Shown here in pieces: positions 25,411 through 38,102 of a stretch of DNA of 64,000 nt. The stretch spans positions 2,303,501 to 2,367,500 of the forward strand of contig NZ_CP005986.1 of the NCBI RefSeq assembly GCF_000175575.2, given 5' to 3'. The translations under genes and the position numbers were made by a program. The notes under the pieces were generated by a model that saw only the letters and a list, made by a program, of their open reading frames with translations, did no database searches and was not told the origin of the DNA. This DNA is from Acidithiobacillus caldus ATCC 51756. Lineage in GTDB: Bacteria; Pseudomonadota; Gammaproteobacteria; Acidithiobacillales; Acidithiobacillaceae. How positions within the stretch are numbered: the stretch's first letter is position 1; each line of letters begins with the position of its first letter.

Positions 25411-26038
25411 GGACGGCCTCCAGGGCGGGCAGGATATCGAAAAAAGTCTCGAAGGCTTGCCAGGGGCGCTGCTCCCTTTGCAGGTACTCCGCCAGGCGGT
25501 CGCGGGCAAAGACGCGCGGGCACTGACGGGCCAGGGCGAGGTCGGTGACGGAGTCACCAATGCAGATGGCCTGCTCCGGAGCATAGTGGGCGTAGACGGC
25601 GGGCTTGCTCACCAGTTCATCGGCACTCTCCCAGGGCGAATAGGGATGCAGAAAGGGGCCGCTACGATCCACTTCCAGGCCATGGACCGCCGAGATGGCG
25701 GAGCGGAAGGGAGCCAGCACCAGCTCGGCCATGGCCTGAAAGCCGCCCGTGACCACCAGCAGTGACCAGCCTGCCGCACGGCTAGCCTCGGCAAACTCGG
25801 CAAAACCCGCGCGGATATGGGCTGAGCGCACAACAAAGTCCTCCATCTCTGGCCAGGCAGCGCTGGGGATGGTCTCGAGAATACGACGCAGACCATCCCG
25901 AAGGCTCACGCGCAAGGCGTAGATCTCCGGCAAGGTGCGGGCCGACTCGACCGGAGCAAAGCGCCGCAGCAGCGCCACGAAGATCTCTTCCTCGACGATG
26001 GTGCCGTCGAAATCGCAAAAGATCCAGCGCCCGCTCAC
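25397..26038 (-). CDS. mtnX: HAD-family phosphatase, MtnX
   Basis: The GTG at 26038 overlaps the mtnW stop as GTGA, which fixes the start; the product is 213 residues. It has HAD motif I (FCDFDGTIVEEE), motif II (VVTGGFQAM) and motif III/IV (CIGDSVTDLALA). In this context it should dephosphorylate hydroxyketomethylthiopentenyl-1-phosphate to the acireductone. Together with mtnW it replaces the fused MtnC enolase-phosphatase found in other bacteria. Confidence 0.88.
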   Translation of the reverse strand: MSGRWIFCDFDGTIVEEEIFVALLRRFAPVESARTLPEIYALRVSLRDGLRRILETIPSAAWPEMEDFVVRSAHIRAGFAEFAEASRAAGWSLLVVTGGFQAMAELVLAPFRSAISAVHGLEVDRSGPFLHPYSPWESADELVSKPAVYAHYAPEQAICIGDSVTDLALARQCPRVFARDRLAEYLQREQRPWQAFETFFDILPALEAVHAAR

Positions 26039-27249
26039 CCCCCACCCCACTTTTCCAGGGCTCGGTGCAGGGGCCCCGGGGGAACGGCTTCCAAGCGGAG
26101 GGACTCGCCCTGCTGCCAGCGCTCCCAGGCCTCGAAAAAGGCCAGCACCCCGGGCCCGATGCCATCGGGATGATCCATGATGCCTGTGCCGGCGTTGAGG
26201 ATGACCTCGCAACCGTAGTCACCGAGGATCTGCGCCAGGGTACCCGGATGGACACCGGCAGAGGGTACGGGCGCGACGGCACGTGCCCGCAGGGCAGCGA
26301 CGATGGCCGTCTCGTCCGCAGCAGAGAAGGGCAGGCTCCCATAGTGCGCTGGATACAGCACGGCATCGGCTCCGGCATGGGCCATGAGGGTACCCAGCAC
26401 CACACCATAGGCGAGACCATGCTCCGGGGCGCCGCACAGCGCGCCAGCAAAAGCGGGATGGGCGAAGATGGGCACGGCCACCTCCGGGTCCCGGACCAGG
26501 GCCTCCAGCACGGCAAATCCATAGGTCAGGACATTGAGCAGCAGGGCATTGGCGCCCTCTGCCACCAAGCGGCGGGCCTGCTCCTGTAGACTGCGGGCGT
26601 CGCCCGAGAGATTCACGGCGTAGAGCAGATCGCGACCACTGCGATCGCGCCGGGCCTCGATGATGGGCGCACAGGCACGCCAGCGTTCGAGGACAGGCGC
26701 TTCCGCCAGGTCCGGCAGGATCTCGTCGTCCTTGATGATGTCGAGCCCTGCCATGGCCGCCTGGGCAAGAATCTCAGCATGTCCGGCGGCATCGAGGCCC
26801 AGGGCCGGCTTGAAAATGGCCATAATGAGGGGGCGTCCGTGGACATCGAGCCGCTGGCGCAGGCCCGGCAGACCGAAGCGCGGCCGCAGTCCGTAATCCG
26901 CGGGCAGGCGCAGCGCCAGGATGCGCGCCACCCCACCCAGGGAATACTTGCCGAAGATCATGGTCAGCAGGGCACCCATGGAGCCATCGAGGTTCCCCCG
27001 CGGAAAGGCGATGGTGGCCACCGTGCCCCCATCCTCCTGGAGCGCCAAGGACCGGACCTCGCCAAGGTGACTGCGCAACTCTTTTTCCCGGTGACTGTGG
27101 CGGGCATGCCAGCTACCCGCCGTCTGTCCCACCGCCAGCATCTGCGCCTGCCGCGCGCCGTCGGCCCCAGGCGGAAAGCGGTAATCCACCTCGATCCAGG
27201 AGTGTCCCGCCGGTAAATCCTTGGACCGCTCGTCCTCAGCCGGCATCAT
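26035..27249 (-). CDS. mtnW: RuBisCO-like protein, diketomethylthiopentyl-1-phosphate enolase
   Basis: The start ATG at 27249 overlaps the mtnD stop (ATGA). The 404-residue protein aligns by motif with RuBisCO large subunits but lacks carboxylase residues. The KPK motif reads FKPALGL, the loop-6 GKLEG segment is replaced by a stretch around PAHYGSLPFS, while the carbamylation/metal site is kept (GLDIIKDDE). SAGVHPG and NAGTGIMDHPDG resemble the MtnW (YkrW) class. So it is a form IV RLP acting as enolase in methionine salvage, not in carbon fixation. Confidence 0.9.
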   Translation of the reverse strand: MMPAEDERSKDLPAGHSWIEVDYRFPPGADGARQAQMLAVGQTAGSWHARHSHREKELRSHLGEVRSLALQEDGGTVATIAFPRGNLDGSMGALLTMIFGKYSLGGVARILALRLPADYGLRPRFGLPGLRQRLDVHGRPLIMAIFKPALGLDAAGHAEILAQAAMAGLDIIKDDEILPDLAEAPVLERWRACAPIIEARRDRSGRDLLYAVNLSGDARSLQEQARRLVAEGANALLLNVLTYGFAVLEALVRDPEVAVPIFAHPAFAGALCGAPEHGLAYGVVLGTLMAHAGADAVLYPAHYGSLPFSAADETAIVAALRARAVAPVPSAGVHPGTLAQILGDYGCEVILNAGTGIMDHPDGIGPGVLAFFEAWERWQQGESLRLEAVPPGPLHRALEKWGGG

Positions 27250-27794
27250 GCGTGGGGGAACTGCTGCTGCGGTGTGTCGCTGTAGACGGGTACCCAGCCA
27301 CCACGGGCACTGAAGTAGCGCACCGCCTTGATCCGCCGCAGTCCATTCAGCCGAAACCAGTGCTCCACACCCGCGGGAATATGTAGATAGTCGCCGGCCT
27401 CCACCGTCAGCTCCAGCTGACGACCATCGTCCAGCACAAAGCCAAAGACACCCTCGCCATCGACGATATAGCGGACCTCTTCGTCGTCGTGGCGATGGAT
27501 ACCGCCAAAACGTCGGTCCAGCGTCTCCAGGTCCGGGTGTTCTGGGTAGAGGACCACAAGGTCCCGCTCGCGATAACCACGCTCCGCCTGCAAACGATGA
27601 AAAACCGGATCGAGGGCCCGCAACAGGGCCTCCTGCTCTAGCGCGTCCAGAGTCGGACGCGCCAGAAGTGCCAGGGCTTCGGGATGCTCCGGCAAGGCCA
27701 AGGCCTCCCAGACCACGCCGAGGTTGGCCAGCAAGGCTACCGGGTCCTCCGCAGCCGTGTGCGTCGAGGCATTTCCCCATTGCACTCCTATCAT
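27246..27794 (-). CDS. mtnD: acireductone dioxygenase
   Basis: The 182-residue cupin has the metal-binding pattern GIHRHDDEEVRYIVDG followed by GDYLHIPAGVEHWF, the ARD signature. It oxidises the acireductone to ketomethylthiobutyrate (Fe form) or to an off-pathway product (Ni form). The start overlaps the pgeF stop as ATGA and its stop overlaps mtnW, so all three are probably translationally coupled. Confidence 0.93.
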   Translation of the reverse strand: MIGVQWGNASTHTAAEDPVALLANLGVVWEALALPEHPEALALLARPTLDALEQEALLRALDPVFHRLQAERGYRERDLVVLYPEHPDLETLDRRFGGIHRHDDEEVRYIVDGEGVFGFVLDDGRQLELTVEAGDYLHIPAGVEHWFRLNGLRRIKAVRYFSARGGWVPVYSDTPQQQFPHA

Positions 27795-28588
27795 GTGCCC
27801 ACCTCCCTCCAGATCAGGCTTGCCATGCGTCCCGTCTGTCCATCCCGACGGTGTGAAAAGAAGCGCGCCGCATCCGTTGCCGTACAGAGCCCGGACGGCG
27901 TTACCGAGGTCACTCCCAAAGCCCGCAGACGGTGCCGGGCAAGGCCCGGAAGATCGGCCAAGAAGCGACCTTTGTCCGGCACGGCGCGCGCATCTGCCGC
28001 GGGCATGTCCTCGACGGCCCGGAAGAAAGCCCCAGCCCCCGGATCCTGGGCAAGGAAAGCCGCACGAACCTCGGCCCCGACCACGTAGCGCTGCGGCCCG
28101 ATGGCCGGACCCAAGTATACCAAAATTTCGCGGGCGGCAACGCCCATGGCCGCGATACCTCGCTCCAGCACCCCCGCCAGAAGCCCTCGCCAGCCGGCGT
28201 GGAAGGCCCCGATACGCCGTCCGTCCCGGCTACAGGCAAGCACCGGTAGACAGTCGGCGCTGAGAATGGCCAGGACTATTCCGGGGCCTGTACAAACGGC
28301 GCCATCCGCTTCCGCTGGCGACCATTGGCGGGCAGGCGTCACCGAGGCATCGACGATGTGCGCGCCATGCACCTGACGCAGCCAGCGGGGTGCGCCGGGC
28401 AAGGCGAGACAATCCTGCAGTTGCGCCCGATTCCGGGCGACGCGCTCGGGGTTGTCGCCGACATGATCCCCCAGATTGAAACTGGCGAAGGGTGCCGAGC
28501 TGACTCCGCCCGTGCGCAGGCTCACCGCCGCCCGCACGGCCACCGGACGATCCCAGTCGGGAAAAAGGAAATCGGCCTCAGTGACCAT
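27791..28588 (-). CDS. pgeF: PgeF/YfiH-family (laccase-domain) purine nucleoside enzyme
   Basis: The 265-residue protein has the family motifs LRQVHGAH, LSADCLPVLA and GAFHAGWRGL with its Cys/His metal site. The family was first annotated as polyphenol oxidase, later as a peptidoglycan-editing factor. Members including YfiH homologues and human LACC1/FAMIN have been reported as purine nucleoside phosphorylase/deaminase enzymes that also cleave methylthioadenosine. The rluD-pgeF order is the same as in E. coli. Here it is coupled to mtnD, which makes a salvage role attractive. Confidence 0.88.
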   Translation of the reverse strand: MVTEADFLFPDWDRPVAVRAAVSLRTGGVSSAPFASFNLGDHVGDNPERVARNRAQLQDCLALPGAPRWLRQVHGAHIVDASVTPARQWSPAEADGAVCTGPGIVLAILSADCLPVLACSRDGRRIGAFHAGWRGLLAGVLERGIAAMGVAAREILVYLGPAIGPQRYVVGAEVRAAFLAQDPGAGAFFRAVEDMPAADARAVPDKGRFLADLPGLARHRLRALGVTSVTPSGLCTATDAARFFSHRRDGQTGRMASLIWREVGT

Positions 28589-29540
28589 TTTGCCCGGCAG
28601 AGCGCAAGACCTGCAGAAGTTCGTCCATATCCGTTGGCATGGCCACCTCCCACTGACAGGTGTCGCCGGACTCGGGGTGCTCGAGGATCAGCCGCCAGGC
28701 GTGCAGTGCTTGACGCCGAAAGGCCTGCCAGCGGGCAAGACCGGCAGCGCCAAGCCCCGCCGGCAGGATGGGACGACCACCGTAGAGCGGGTCGCCCACC
28801 AGAGGATGCCCGAGGTGGCGCATGTGCACCCGGATCTGATGCGTGCGTCCGGTAGCCAGGCGCAGACGCAGCAGACTGTGGCGCGGAAAGCGCTCCACCA
28901 GCCGATAGTCGGTTCGGGCGGGGCGGCCATCGCGCCGTACCGTCATGCGCAGTCGGTCCTGGGGGTGACGGCCGATGGGGGCCTCCACATGACCGCCGCC
29001 CGTCAAGGCGCCCTGCACCAGGGCCAGGTATTCCCGATGCATGCTGCGATCGGCCAACTGCGCAATGAGGGACTGGCGGGCCAGCTCCGTCTTGGCCACC
29101 ACCAGAAGGCCACTGGTATCCATATCCAGGCGATGCACGATTCCGGCCCGCGGCAGACGCTCATTGGCCGGGCAGTGGGCCAGGACCGCGTTGGCCAGGG
29201 TCCCCCGAGGTCTTCCGGCGCCGGGGTGCGTGGCCAGCCCCGCGGGCTTGTCGATCACCAGGAGTTGCGAATCCTCGTGCACGATGGTGAGATCCATGGC
29301 CTCGGCCTGCCAGTGCTCCGCGGGCGTCTGGGGCAGATGCAGGACGACGCCCTCGCCGCCGCGGATACGGTAGCTGGGACGATGCGCGCTCCCATCGACG
29401 AGCACGCTGCCCTGCTGCAGGAGCGTCTGCAGGCGGCTGCGGCTAAGCTCAGGCAGCAATTCCTTGAGCACCGCGTCAAGGCGCTGTCCGGCGCCTTCCA
29501 CTGGCAAAGTCAGAGCAAGTTCCGTACTATCGTCGTCCAT
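28578..29540 (-). CDS. rluD: 23S rRNA pseudouridine synthase RluD
   Basis: The 320-residue protein has an N-terminal S4 domain (GQRLDAVLKELLPELSRSRL) and the RluA-family catalytic motif HRLDMDTSGLLV, plus GRTHQIRVHM. RluD modifies helix 69 of 23S rRNA. It is divergent from bamD with only 28 bp between the two start codons, as in E. coli, and heads an eight-gene minus-strand string. Confidence 0.93.
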   Translation of the reverse strand: MDDDSTELALTLPVEGAGQRLDAVLKELLPELSRSRLQTLLQQGSVLVDGSAHRPSYRIRGGEGVVLHLPQTPAEHWQAEAMDLTIVHEDSQLLVIDKPAGLATHPGAGRPRGTLANAVLAHCPANERLPRAGIVHRLDMDTSGLLVVAKTELARQSLIAQLADRSMHREYLALVQGALTGGGHVEAPIGRHPQDRLRMTVRRDGRPARTDYRLVERFPRHSLLRLRLATGRTHQIRVHMRHLGHPLVGDPLYGGRPILPAGLGAAGLARWQAFRRQALHAWRLILEHPESGDTCQWEVAMPTDMDELLQVLRSAGQNGH

Positions 29541-29568
29541 GGCTCGCCACTATAGACCATCGTCATCC

Positions 29569-30318
29569 ATGCGCAAACGCATCATTTTTCCCATAGTTGC
29601 CCATCTCACGCTCCTCGGCGTCCTGTCCGGCTGCGCCAGCGACGGTGCCAAGGACAGTCTGAAGGAGTCCAGCCATTTGTCGGCGGCGGCCATGTATCGG
29701 CCAGCCAAGGCAGCGCAGGATCGGGGCGACTATAGTTCGGCGGTGCGCCTCTACGAGGAGCTGGAGACCCGCTATCCCTACGGCCCCTATGCCGAGCAGG
29801 CGCAGCTCAACACGGCCTACTGCTACTACAAGCAGGGGGACTCCGAGGCCGCCGCCGCGGCAGCGGAGCGCTTCATCAAGCTGCACCCCGTCAATCCCTT
29901 CGTGGATTATGCCTGGTACCTCAAGGGGATCGCCTACTATCAGGCCATCCAGGGTGCGCAATGGAATCCCAAGCCCCTGGAGGAATCTTTCGCCACCCTC
30001 GAAACCCTGGTCAAACGCTGGCCCAACAGCGCCTATGCCGCCGACGCGCGCCTGCGCATGGAAAAGATCATCGATATCCTCGGCCAACGCGAACTGGACA
30101 TCTGCAAGTTCTATTACATCCGCCACGCCTACGTGGCCGCTGCCAACCGCTGTAACGACGTCGTCACCCGCTACCAGCTGAGTCCGGCCCGGGAAGAGGC
30201 GCTCTACTACCTGAGCCTGTCCTACCGCCACATGAACCTGGATGGCCTGGCCAAGACCACGGCGGGCGTGCTCAAGGCCAACTATCCGCAGAGCAAGTAC
30301 CTCAAGGAACTACCCTGA
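29569..30318 (+). CDS. bamD: outer-membrane assembly lipoprotein BamD
   Basis: ATG at 29569 gives a compact lipoprotein signal with lipobox LSGC (Cys22); an earlier ATG at 29539 would add ten residues before it. The 249-residue protein has TPR-type repeats (YEELETRYPYGPYAEQAQLN, then YCYYKQGDSEAAAAAAERF) and a C-terminal YLSLSYRHMNLDGLA. BamD is the essential partner of BamA for outer-membrane protein insertion. Confidence 0.92.
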   Translation: MRKRIIFPIVAHLTLLGVLSGCASDGAKDSLKESSHLSAAAMYRPAKAAQDRGDYSSAVRLYEELETRYPYGPYAEQAQLNTAYCYYKQGDSEAAAAAAERFIKLHPVNPFVDYAWYLKGIAYYQAIQGAQWNPKPLEESFATLETLVKRWPNSAYAADARLRMEKIIDILGQRELDICKFYYIRHAYVAAANRCNDVVTRYQLSPAREEALYYLSLSYRHMNLDGLAKTTAGVLKANYPQSKYLKELP

Positions 30319-30339
30319 GGGAAATGGGTGTCCGGGTAC

Positions 30340-32321
<1,982 letters not shown>

Positions 32322-32322
32322 G

Positions 32323-33195
32323 CTAGCGCCCCAGGATCTCGGCGGCTTTCTGCCCCATCTGGGCGGGCGAGTCGACGCAGTGAACTCCGGCCTCTGCCAG
32401 CACCGCGTATTTCTCCGCCGCCGAGCCGCTGCCACCATCGATGATGGCACCGGCATGGCCCATGCGCTTGCCTTTGGGCGCCGTCGCCCCGGCAATGAAG
32501 GCTACCACCGGTTTGCGCATGTGTGCGCGGATGAACGCGGCGGCATCCTCCTCCAGACGACCACCGATCTCGCCCACCATGAGGACGATCTCCGTCTGCG
32601 GATCCTCCTCGAAGAGCGCCAGGACATCGACGAAGTTCATACCGATGAGGGGATCGCCGCCGATACCGACACAAGTGCTCTGCCCAAGGCCCAGGCGCGT
32701 GGTCTGCTCCACGGCCTCGTAGGTGAGCGTCCCCGAGCGCGAGACGATGCCCACCCGCCCGGGACGGTGGATGGCACCGGGCATGATGCCGATCTTCGAC
32801 GCTCCCGGCGTGATGATCCCAGGGCAATTGGGTCCGATGAGGCGGGCGTTGCTGCCCGCCAGGTAATGGCGCACCGCCAGCATGTCGTGGATGGGGATTC
32901 CCTCGGTAATGCAGACGATGAGTTCGATGCCGGCAGCGGCGGCCTCGACGATGGCATCGGCGGCAAAGGGCGAAGGCACGTAGATGACGCTGGCCGTGGC
33001 GCCCGTGGCAGCGACGGCGTCGGCAACGGTATCGAAAACCGGCAGGCCCAGATGTTCGCTGCCGCCCTTGCCCGGCGTCACCCCGCCCACCATGCGCGTG
33101 CCGTAGGCCATGGCCTGCTGGGAGTGGAAGCTGCCCTGCTTGCCGGTAAAACCCTGGCACAAGACGGCGGTGTCGCGGTGGAGGAGGATACTCAT
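32323..33195 (-). CDS. sucD: succinyl-CoA synthetase alpha subunit
   Basis: ATG at 33195 overlaps the stop of the small upstream ORF (ATGA), which supports this start over the one 15 nt upstream. The 290-residue protein has the CoA-binding N-terminal domain ([13 protein letters not shown]), NCPGIITPG and the active-site His motif [13 protein letters not shown], whose His is phosphorylated. It forms succinyl-CoA with SucC. In an autotroph with a split TCA cycle it may mainly supply succinyl-CoA for biosynthesis. Confidence 0.94.
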   Translation of the reverse strand: MSILLHRDTAVLCQGFTGKQGSFHSQQAMAYGTRMVGGVTPGKGGSEHLGLPVFDTVADAVAATGATASVIYVPSPFAADAIVEAAAAGIELIVCITEGIPIHDMLAVRHYLAGSNARLIGPNCPGIITPGASKIGIMPGAIHRPGRVGIVSRSGTLTYEAVEQTTRLGLGQSTCVGIGGDPLIGMNFVDVLALFEEDPQTEIVLMVGEIGGRLEEDAAAFIRAHMRKPVVAFIAGATAPKGKRMGHAGAIIDGGSGSAAEKYAVLAEAGVHCVDSPAQMGQKAAEILGR

Positions 33196-33536
33196 GGCAG
33201 ATGGGTCCAAAGCAAGATAACGAAAACCAGGGTCAGCAACTGCCCCAGTACCAGAATGATCAGGTAGGGATTGCGCCGTCGTGGTCCCAGACGAGCCAAT
33301 TCCTGGCGCAGCGCCTGGATCTCCTGACGCAGGGTCTCCACCTCTTCGGCTTGGGCGAGGCCGCGGAGCCGCTCATCGAGGATCTGATCGAGGATGACGG
33401 CCGTCTCCGCCAGGGTCTCGGCAGTCTTCTTGTCCGCACCCCGTTTCACATAGGCATCGGCCAGGCGGGTGATCAATGGTCCAGACTGGCGCAGGAGTGG
33501 CCAGAGCCGCTGCAACCAGAGAACGTTGATGCCCAC
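33192..33536 (-). CDS. small coiled-coil membrane protein inside the sucCD operon
   Basis: A GTG at 33536, one nt after the sucC stop, opens a 114-codon frame that ends overlapping the sucD start as ATGA. The product has an N-terminal amphipathic half ([20 protein letters not shown]), a heptad-like coiled coil (~60-90: [20 protein letters not shown]), a basic RRRNP turn and one C-terminal transmembrane helix ([20 protein letters not shown]). There is no good Shine-Dalgarno; translation probably relies on coupling to sucC. I do not recognise the family. Confidence 0.7.
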   Translation of the reverse strand: MGINVLWLQRLWPLLRQSGPLITRLADAYVKRGADKKTAETLAETAVILDQILDERLRGLAQAEEVETLRQEIQALRQELARLGPRRRNPYLIILVLGQLLTLVFVILLWTHLP

Positions 33537-33537
33537 G

Positions 33538-34701
33538 TCAGCCGGCGGCGGCCGCCACCGCCTTGGCCGCTGCGTCGTCCAGTCCCTCGGCGGTGATGAG
33601 GGCCAGGCCACTCTCGCGCAAGAGGGCAAGTCCCTCTTCGCGATTGGTGCCCTCCAGGCGCACCACCACCGGCAGGTGGATACCCACCTCCCGGGCCGCC
33701 TGCAGAATACCCTGGGCCAGAAGATCGCAGCGGGTGATTCCGCCGAAGATATTGACGAGGATAGCGCGCACCCGCTGATCCGAGAGGATGAGCTTGAAGG
33801 CCTGGGTAACCTTGTCCGCCGCCGCTCCACCGCCCACGTCCAGGAAATTGGCGGGCTCACCACCGTGCAGCTTGATGAGATCCATGGTCGCCATGGCCAA
33901 CCCCGCGCCATTGACCATGCAACCAATGTTGCCACCCAACGAGATGTAATTGAGGCCGAACTGACGTGCTGTGATCTCGCGCCCATCCTGCTGCGTGGAA
34001 TCGAAGAGCTCATCGGACTCGGGATGCCGATAGAGGGCGTTGTCGTCCATGCTGATCTTGGCATCGAGAGCGAGGAGCCGACCTTCGGCCGTCAAGGCCA
34101 GGGGATTGATTTCGATCATGAGCGCGTCCAGCTGCGGCGCCAGGCGGGCCATGGCCTGCATGGTACGGACCAGTTGCTGGACCGCGGCGGGTTCGAGGCC
34201 CCAGGCAAAACCCAGCTGCCGCCCTTGATAGGGCAGAAAACCCACGCGCGGATCGATGGTGATGGAAGCAATGGCCTGGGGCTGCTCCCGGGCAAGCTCC
34301 TCGATCTCCACTCCGCCCCGGTCCGAGGCCACGAAACGCATGCGGGCGCTGGCTCGATCCACCACCAAGGCCAGATAGAACTCGCGCAGGAGGACACTGG
34401 GCTCCTCGATGAGCAGTGCTGCCACGTGCTGACCTTCCGGTCCGGTCTGTGCCGTCACCAGCGGTTTTCCCAGAAGCGCCTGGGCCGCCTGCTCCACGGC
34501 GGCGATGCTGTCCACCACCCGCACACCGCCGGCCTTGCCGCGGCCGCCAGCGTGGACCTGGGCCTTGACCACCCAGCGTGGCCCACCCAACTCACGCGCC
34601 TGATTGATGGCTTCCTTCAGGGAAAAGGCGGGGATCCCCCGGGGCACGGTCACCCCGGCCTCTGCCAGCAGACGCTTGGCCTGGTATTCGTGCAGATTCA
34701 C
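33538..34701 (-). CDS. sucC: succinyl-CoA synthetase beta subunit
   Basis: The GTG at 34701 gives the standard N terminus VNLHEYQAKRLLAEAGV and 387 residues, the normal length. The ATP-grasp domain shows VKAQVHAGGRGKAGGV and DAKISMDDNALYRH, and the CoA-ligase domain GGAAADKVTQAFK and VNIFGGITRCD. It is 2 nt after icd and separated from sucD by the small membrane ORF, unlike the usual direct sucC-sucD junction. Confidence 0.94.
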   Translation of the reverse strand: MNLHEYQAKRLLAEAGVTVPRGIPAFSLKEAINQARELGGPRWVVKAQVHAGGRGKAGGVRVVDSIAAVEQAAQALLGKPLVTAQTGPEGQHVAALLIEEPSVLLREFYLALVVDRASARMRFVASDRGGVEIEELAREQPQAIASITIDPRVGFLPYQGRQLGFAWGLEPAAVQQLVRTMQAMARLAPQLDALMIEINPLALTAEGRLLALDAKISMDDNALYRHPESDELFDSTQQDGREITARQFGLNYISLGGNIGCMVNGAGLAMATMDLIKLHGGEPANFLDVGGGAAADKVTQAFKLILSDQRVRAILVNIFGGITRCDLLAQGILQAAREVGIHLPVVVRLEGTNREEGLALLRESGLALITAEGLDDAAAKAVAAAAG

Positions 34702-34703
34702 CG

Positions 34704-35974
<1,271 letters not shown>

Positions 35975-35978
<4 letters not shown>

Positions 35979-37912
35979 GCGCTTTTCTCCAACATCTGGC
36001 TAGCCCAGCTCAGGGCACCACCGCTGCGGATGAGTTCAAGATCGCGCTCGCTGCCGAGCTGCGGCAGTACCGCAAACTCGAGCCCCCGACTGCGGTCCTG
36101 CACCGTCAGGGTCTGTCCCAGGGCAAGCCCGCGGATATCGAGACTCAGCGTATCGCCGACCTGAACCTTCTCGTAATCCTCCGGGTGCACGAAGGTCAAG
36201 GGCAGAATGCCGAAGTTGATGAGGTTGGCGAGGTGGATGCGGGCAAAGGACTGCACCAGCACGGCGCGAACGCCCAGGTAGCGCGGCGCCAGGGCGGCGT
36301 GCTCCCGACTGGACCCCTGCCCGTAGTTCTGGCCGGCGACGATGAAACCGCCGCCCAGGCGCTTGGCCCGCTCGGCAAAGTCGGCATCCACGGCGTGGAA
36401 AACGAACTGGGAAATGGCCGGCAGATTGGAACGCAGCGGCAGCACCTTGGCGCCGGCGGGCATAATGTGGTCGGTGGTGACGTCGTCCCCCAGCCGGATG
36501 AGCACGGGACCCTCGATCCGCTCTGGCGGCGGACTGCCCTCGGGCAGAGGGGCGATATTGGGTCCGCGCAGGATCTCGACCTTGGCCCCATCGGCAGCGG
36601 GCGGGACGATCATGCGGTCGTCCACCAGGAACTGGCCCGGCAGAGGTACGGAGATGGCGGGCATGCCCAGATCGCGCGGATCCGTGATGACACCCGTCAG
36701 GGCACAGGCGGCACAGGTTTCGGGGCTCGCCAGATAGACCGCCGCATCCTTGGTGCCGGAACGCCCCTGGAAATTACGGTTGAAGGAGCGTACCGAAACA
36801 CCACCGCTGGGCGGCGCAAAACCCATGCCGATGCACGGACCGCAGGCCGACTCCAGGATGCGGGCACCGGCGGCGATGAACTTGAGCAGGCCACCGTCCC
36901 GGGTGACCATCTCCATCACCTGCCGCGAACCTGGGGAGATGCCAAGACTCACCCCCTCTGCCACCACCCGACCGTCCAGCATGGTGGCCACGGTCATGAG
37001 GTCGGTGTAGGAGGAATTGGTGCAGGAACCGATGGCCACCTGGGCCACGGGCGTGCCTGCCACCTCGCGCACGGTCTTGACGTTGTCGGGGCTGTGCGGA
37101 CAGGCAATGAGGGGCTCCAGGGCATCCAGATCGATTTCCAGGATCTCGTCGTAACTCGCCCCGTCGTCGGGCAAGAGCTCTACCCAATCCGATTCCCGAC
37201 CCTGGGCGGCCAGATACTCCCGGGTTACCGCATCGCTGGGGAAGATACTGGTGGTAGCACCCAACTCCGCCCCCATGTTGGTGATGGTGGACCGGGCCGG
37301 CACATTGAGACTGGCCACCCCCGGACCGAAGTACTCGAAGACCTTCCCCACCCCGCCCTTGACGGTCTTGCGCCGCAGCACCTCGAGGATGATGTCCTTG
37401 GCACTCACGAAAGGCTGCAGGCGGCCGCTGAGACGCACCCCAACCACCGCCGGCATCTTCAGATTGAAGGGCAGCCCGCCCATGGCCAGGGCAATATCGA
37501 GGCCGCCAGCGCCAATGGCCAGCATACCGGCACCACCAGAGGTCGGCGTGTGCGAGTCGGAGCCGAGCAAGGTCTTGCCCGGGCGGGAAAAGCGCTCCAG
37601 ATGCACCTGGTGACAGATACCATTGCCCGGACGGGAAAAATGGATGCCGTACTTGGCCGCGAAACTCTGCAGGAAGCGATGATCGTCGGCATTCTCGAAG
37701 CCCGACTGGAGCATGTTGTGATCCACATAGGACACCGACAGCTCCGTCCGCACCCTGGGCAGTTTCAGGGCCTCGAACTGCAGATAGGCCATGGTCCCCG
37801 TGGCATCCTGGGTCAGGGTCTGATCGATGCGCAGGGCAATGGGGCTTCCCGGTTCCAGACTACCGCGCACGAGGTGGGCAGCGATGATCTTCTGGGTGAC
37901 GTTCCGGGGCAT
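35975..37912 (-). CDS. aconitate hydratase, short (~645 aa) type
   Basis: ATG at 37912 has AGGAG 7 nt upstream and gives 645 residues; the frame runs upstream into the divergent region without homology. [4Fe-4S] ligands are visible as [12 protein letters not shown] and [10 protein letters not shown]. The substrate segment is [10 protein letters not shown], and the swivel domain has [14 protein letters not shown]. The length is shorter than E. coli AcnA (~890) and fits the mitochondrial-like/homoaconitase-like branch. It heads the TCA operon. Confidence 0.92.
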
Positions 37913-38059
37913 GGGCAGACTCCTGTGGGTGGCCAGAGGTGTGAACGGCGATTTTAGTCCGAGCCTCCACATCATCGCAAAATCCCGCCGGCGGCGCCAC
38001 GTGCGGGGCTTCGTGACAGGCTGCGCCGCTTTGGTTACACTCAGGGCCAAAATATGTCT

Positions 38060-38085
38060 GCCAGATCGCGGGCTACGCGTCTGGC
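38060..38085 (+). promoter_or_regulatory. leader hairpin before the SulP gene
   Basis: GCCAGA-t-CGCG (38060-38070) pairs with CGCGTCTGGC (38076-38085), a 10-bp stem with one bulged T and a 5-nt loop. It ends 6 nt before the AAGGAG (38092-38097) of the SulP gene. It could be an operator or a translational control element. Confidence 0.4.
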
Positions 38086-38102
38086 CTGTGGAAGGAGCGT
38101 CC

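Noticed and set aside
26035..27249. RuBisCO large subunit for CO2 fixation
   Set aside because: The KPK and loop-6 lysines are replaced and the gene sits among mtn genes; it is a form IV RLP.
36185..37957. Plus-strand 590-aa ORF opposite aconitase
   Set aside because: Antisense shadow of a conserved gene; His/Gly/Arg-rich with no family motif.
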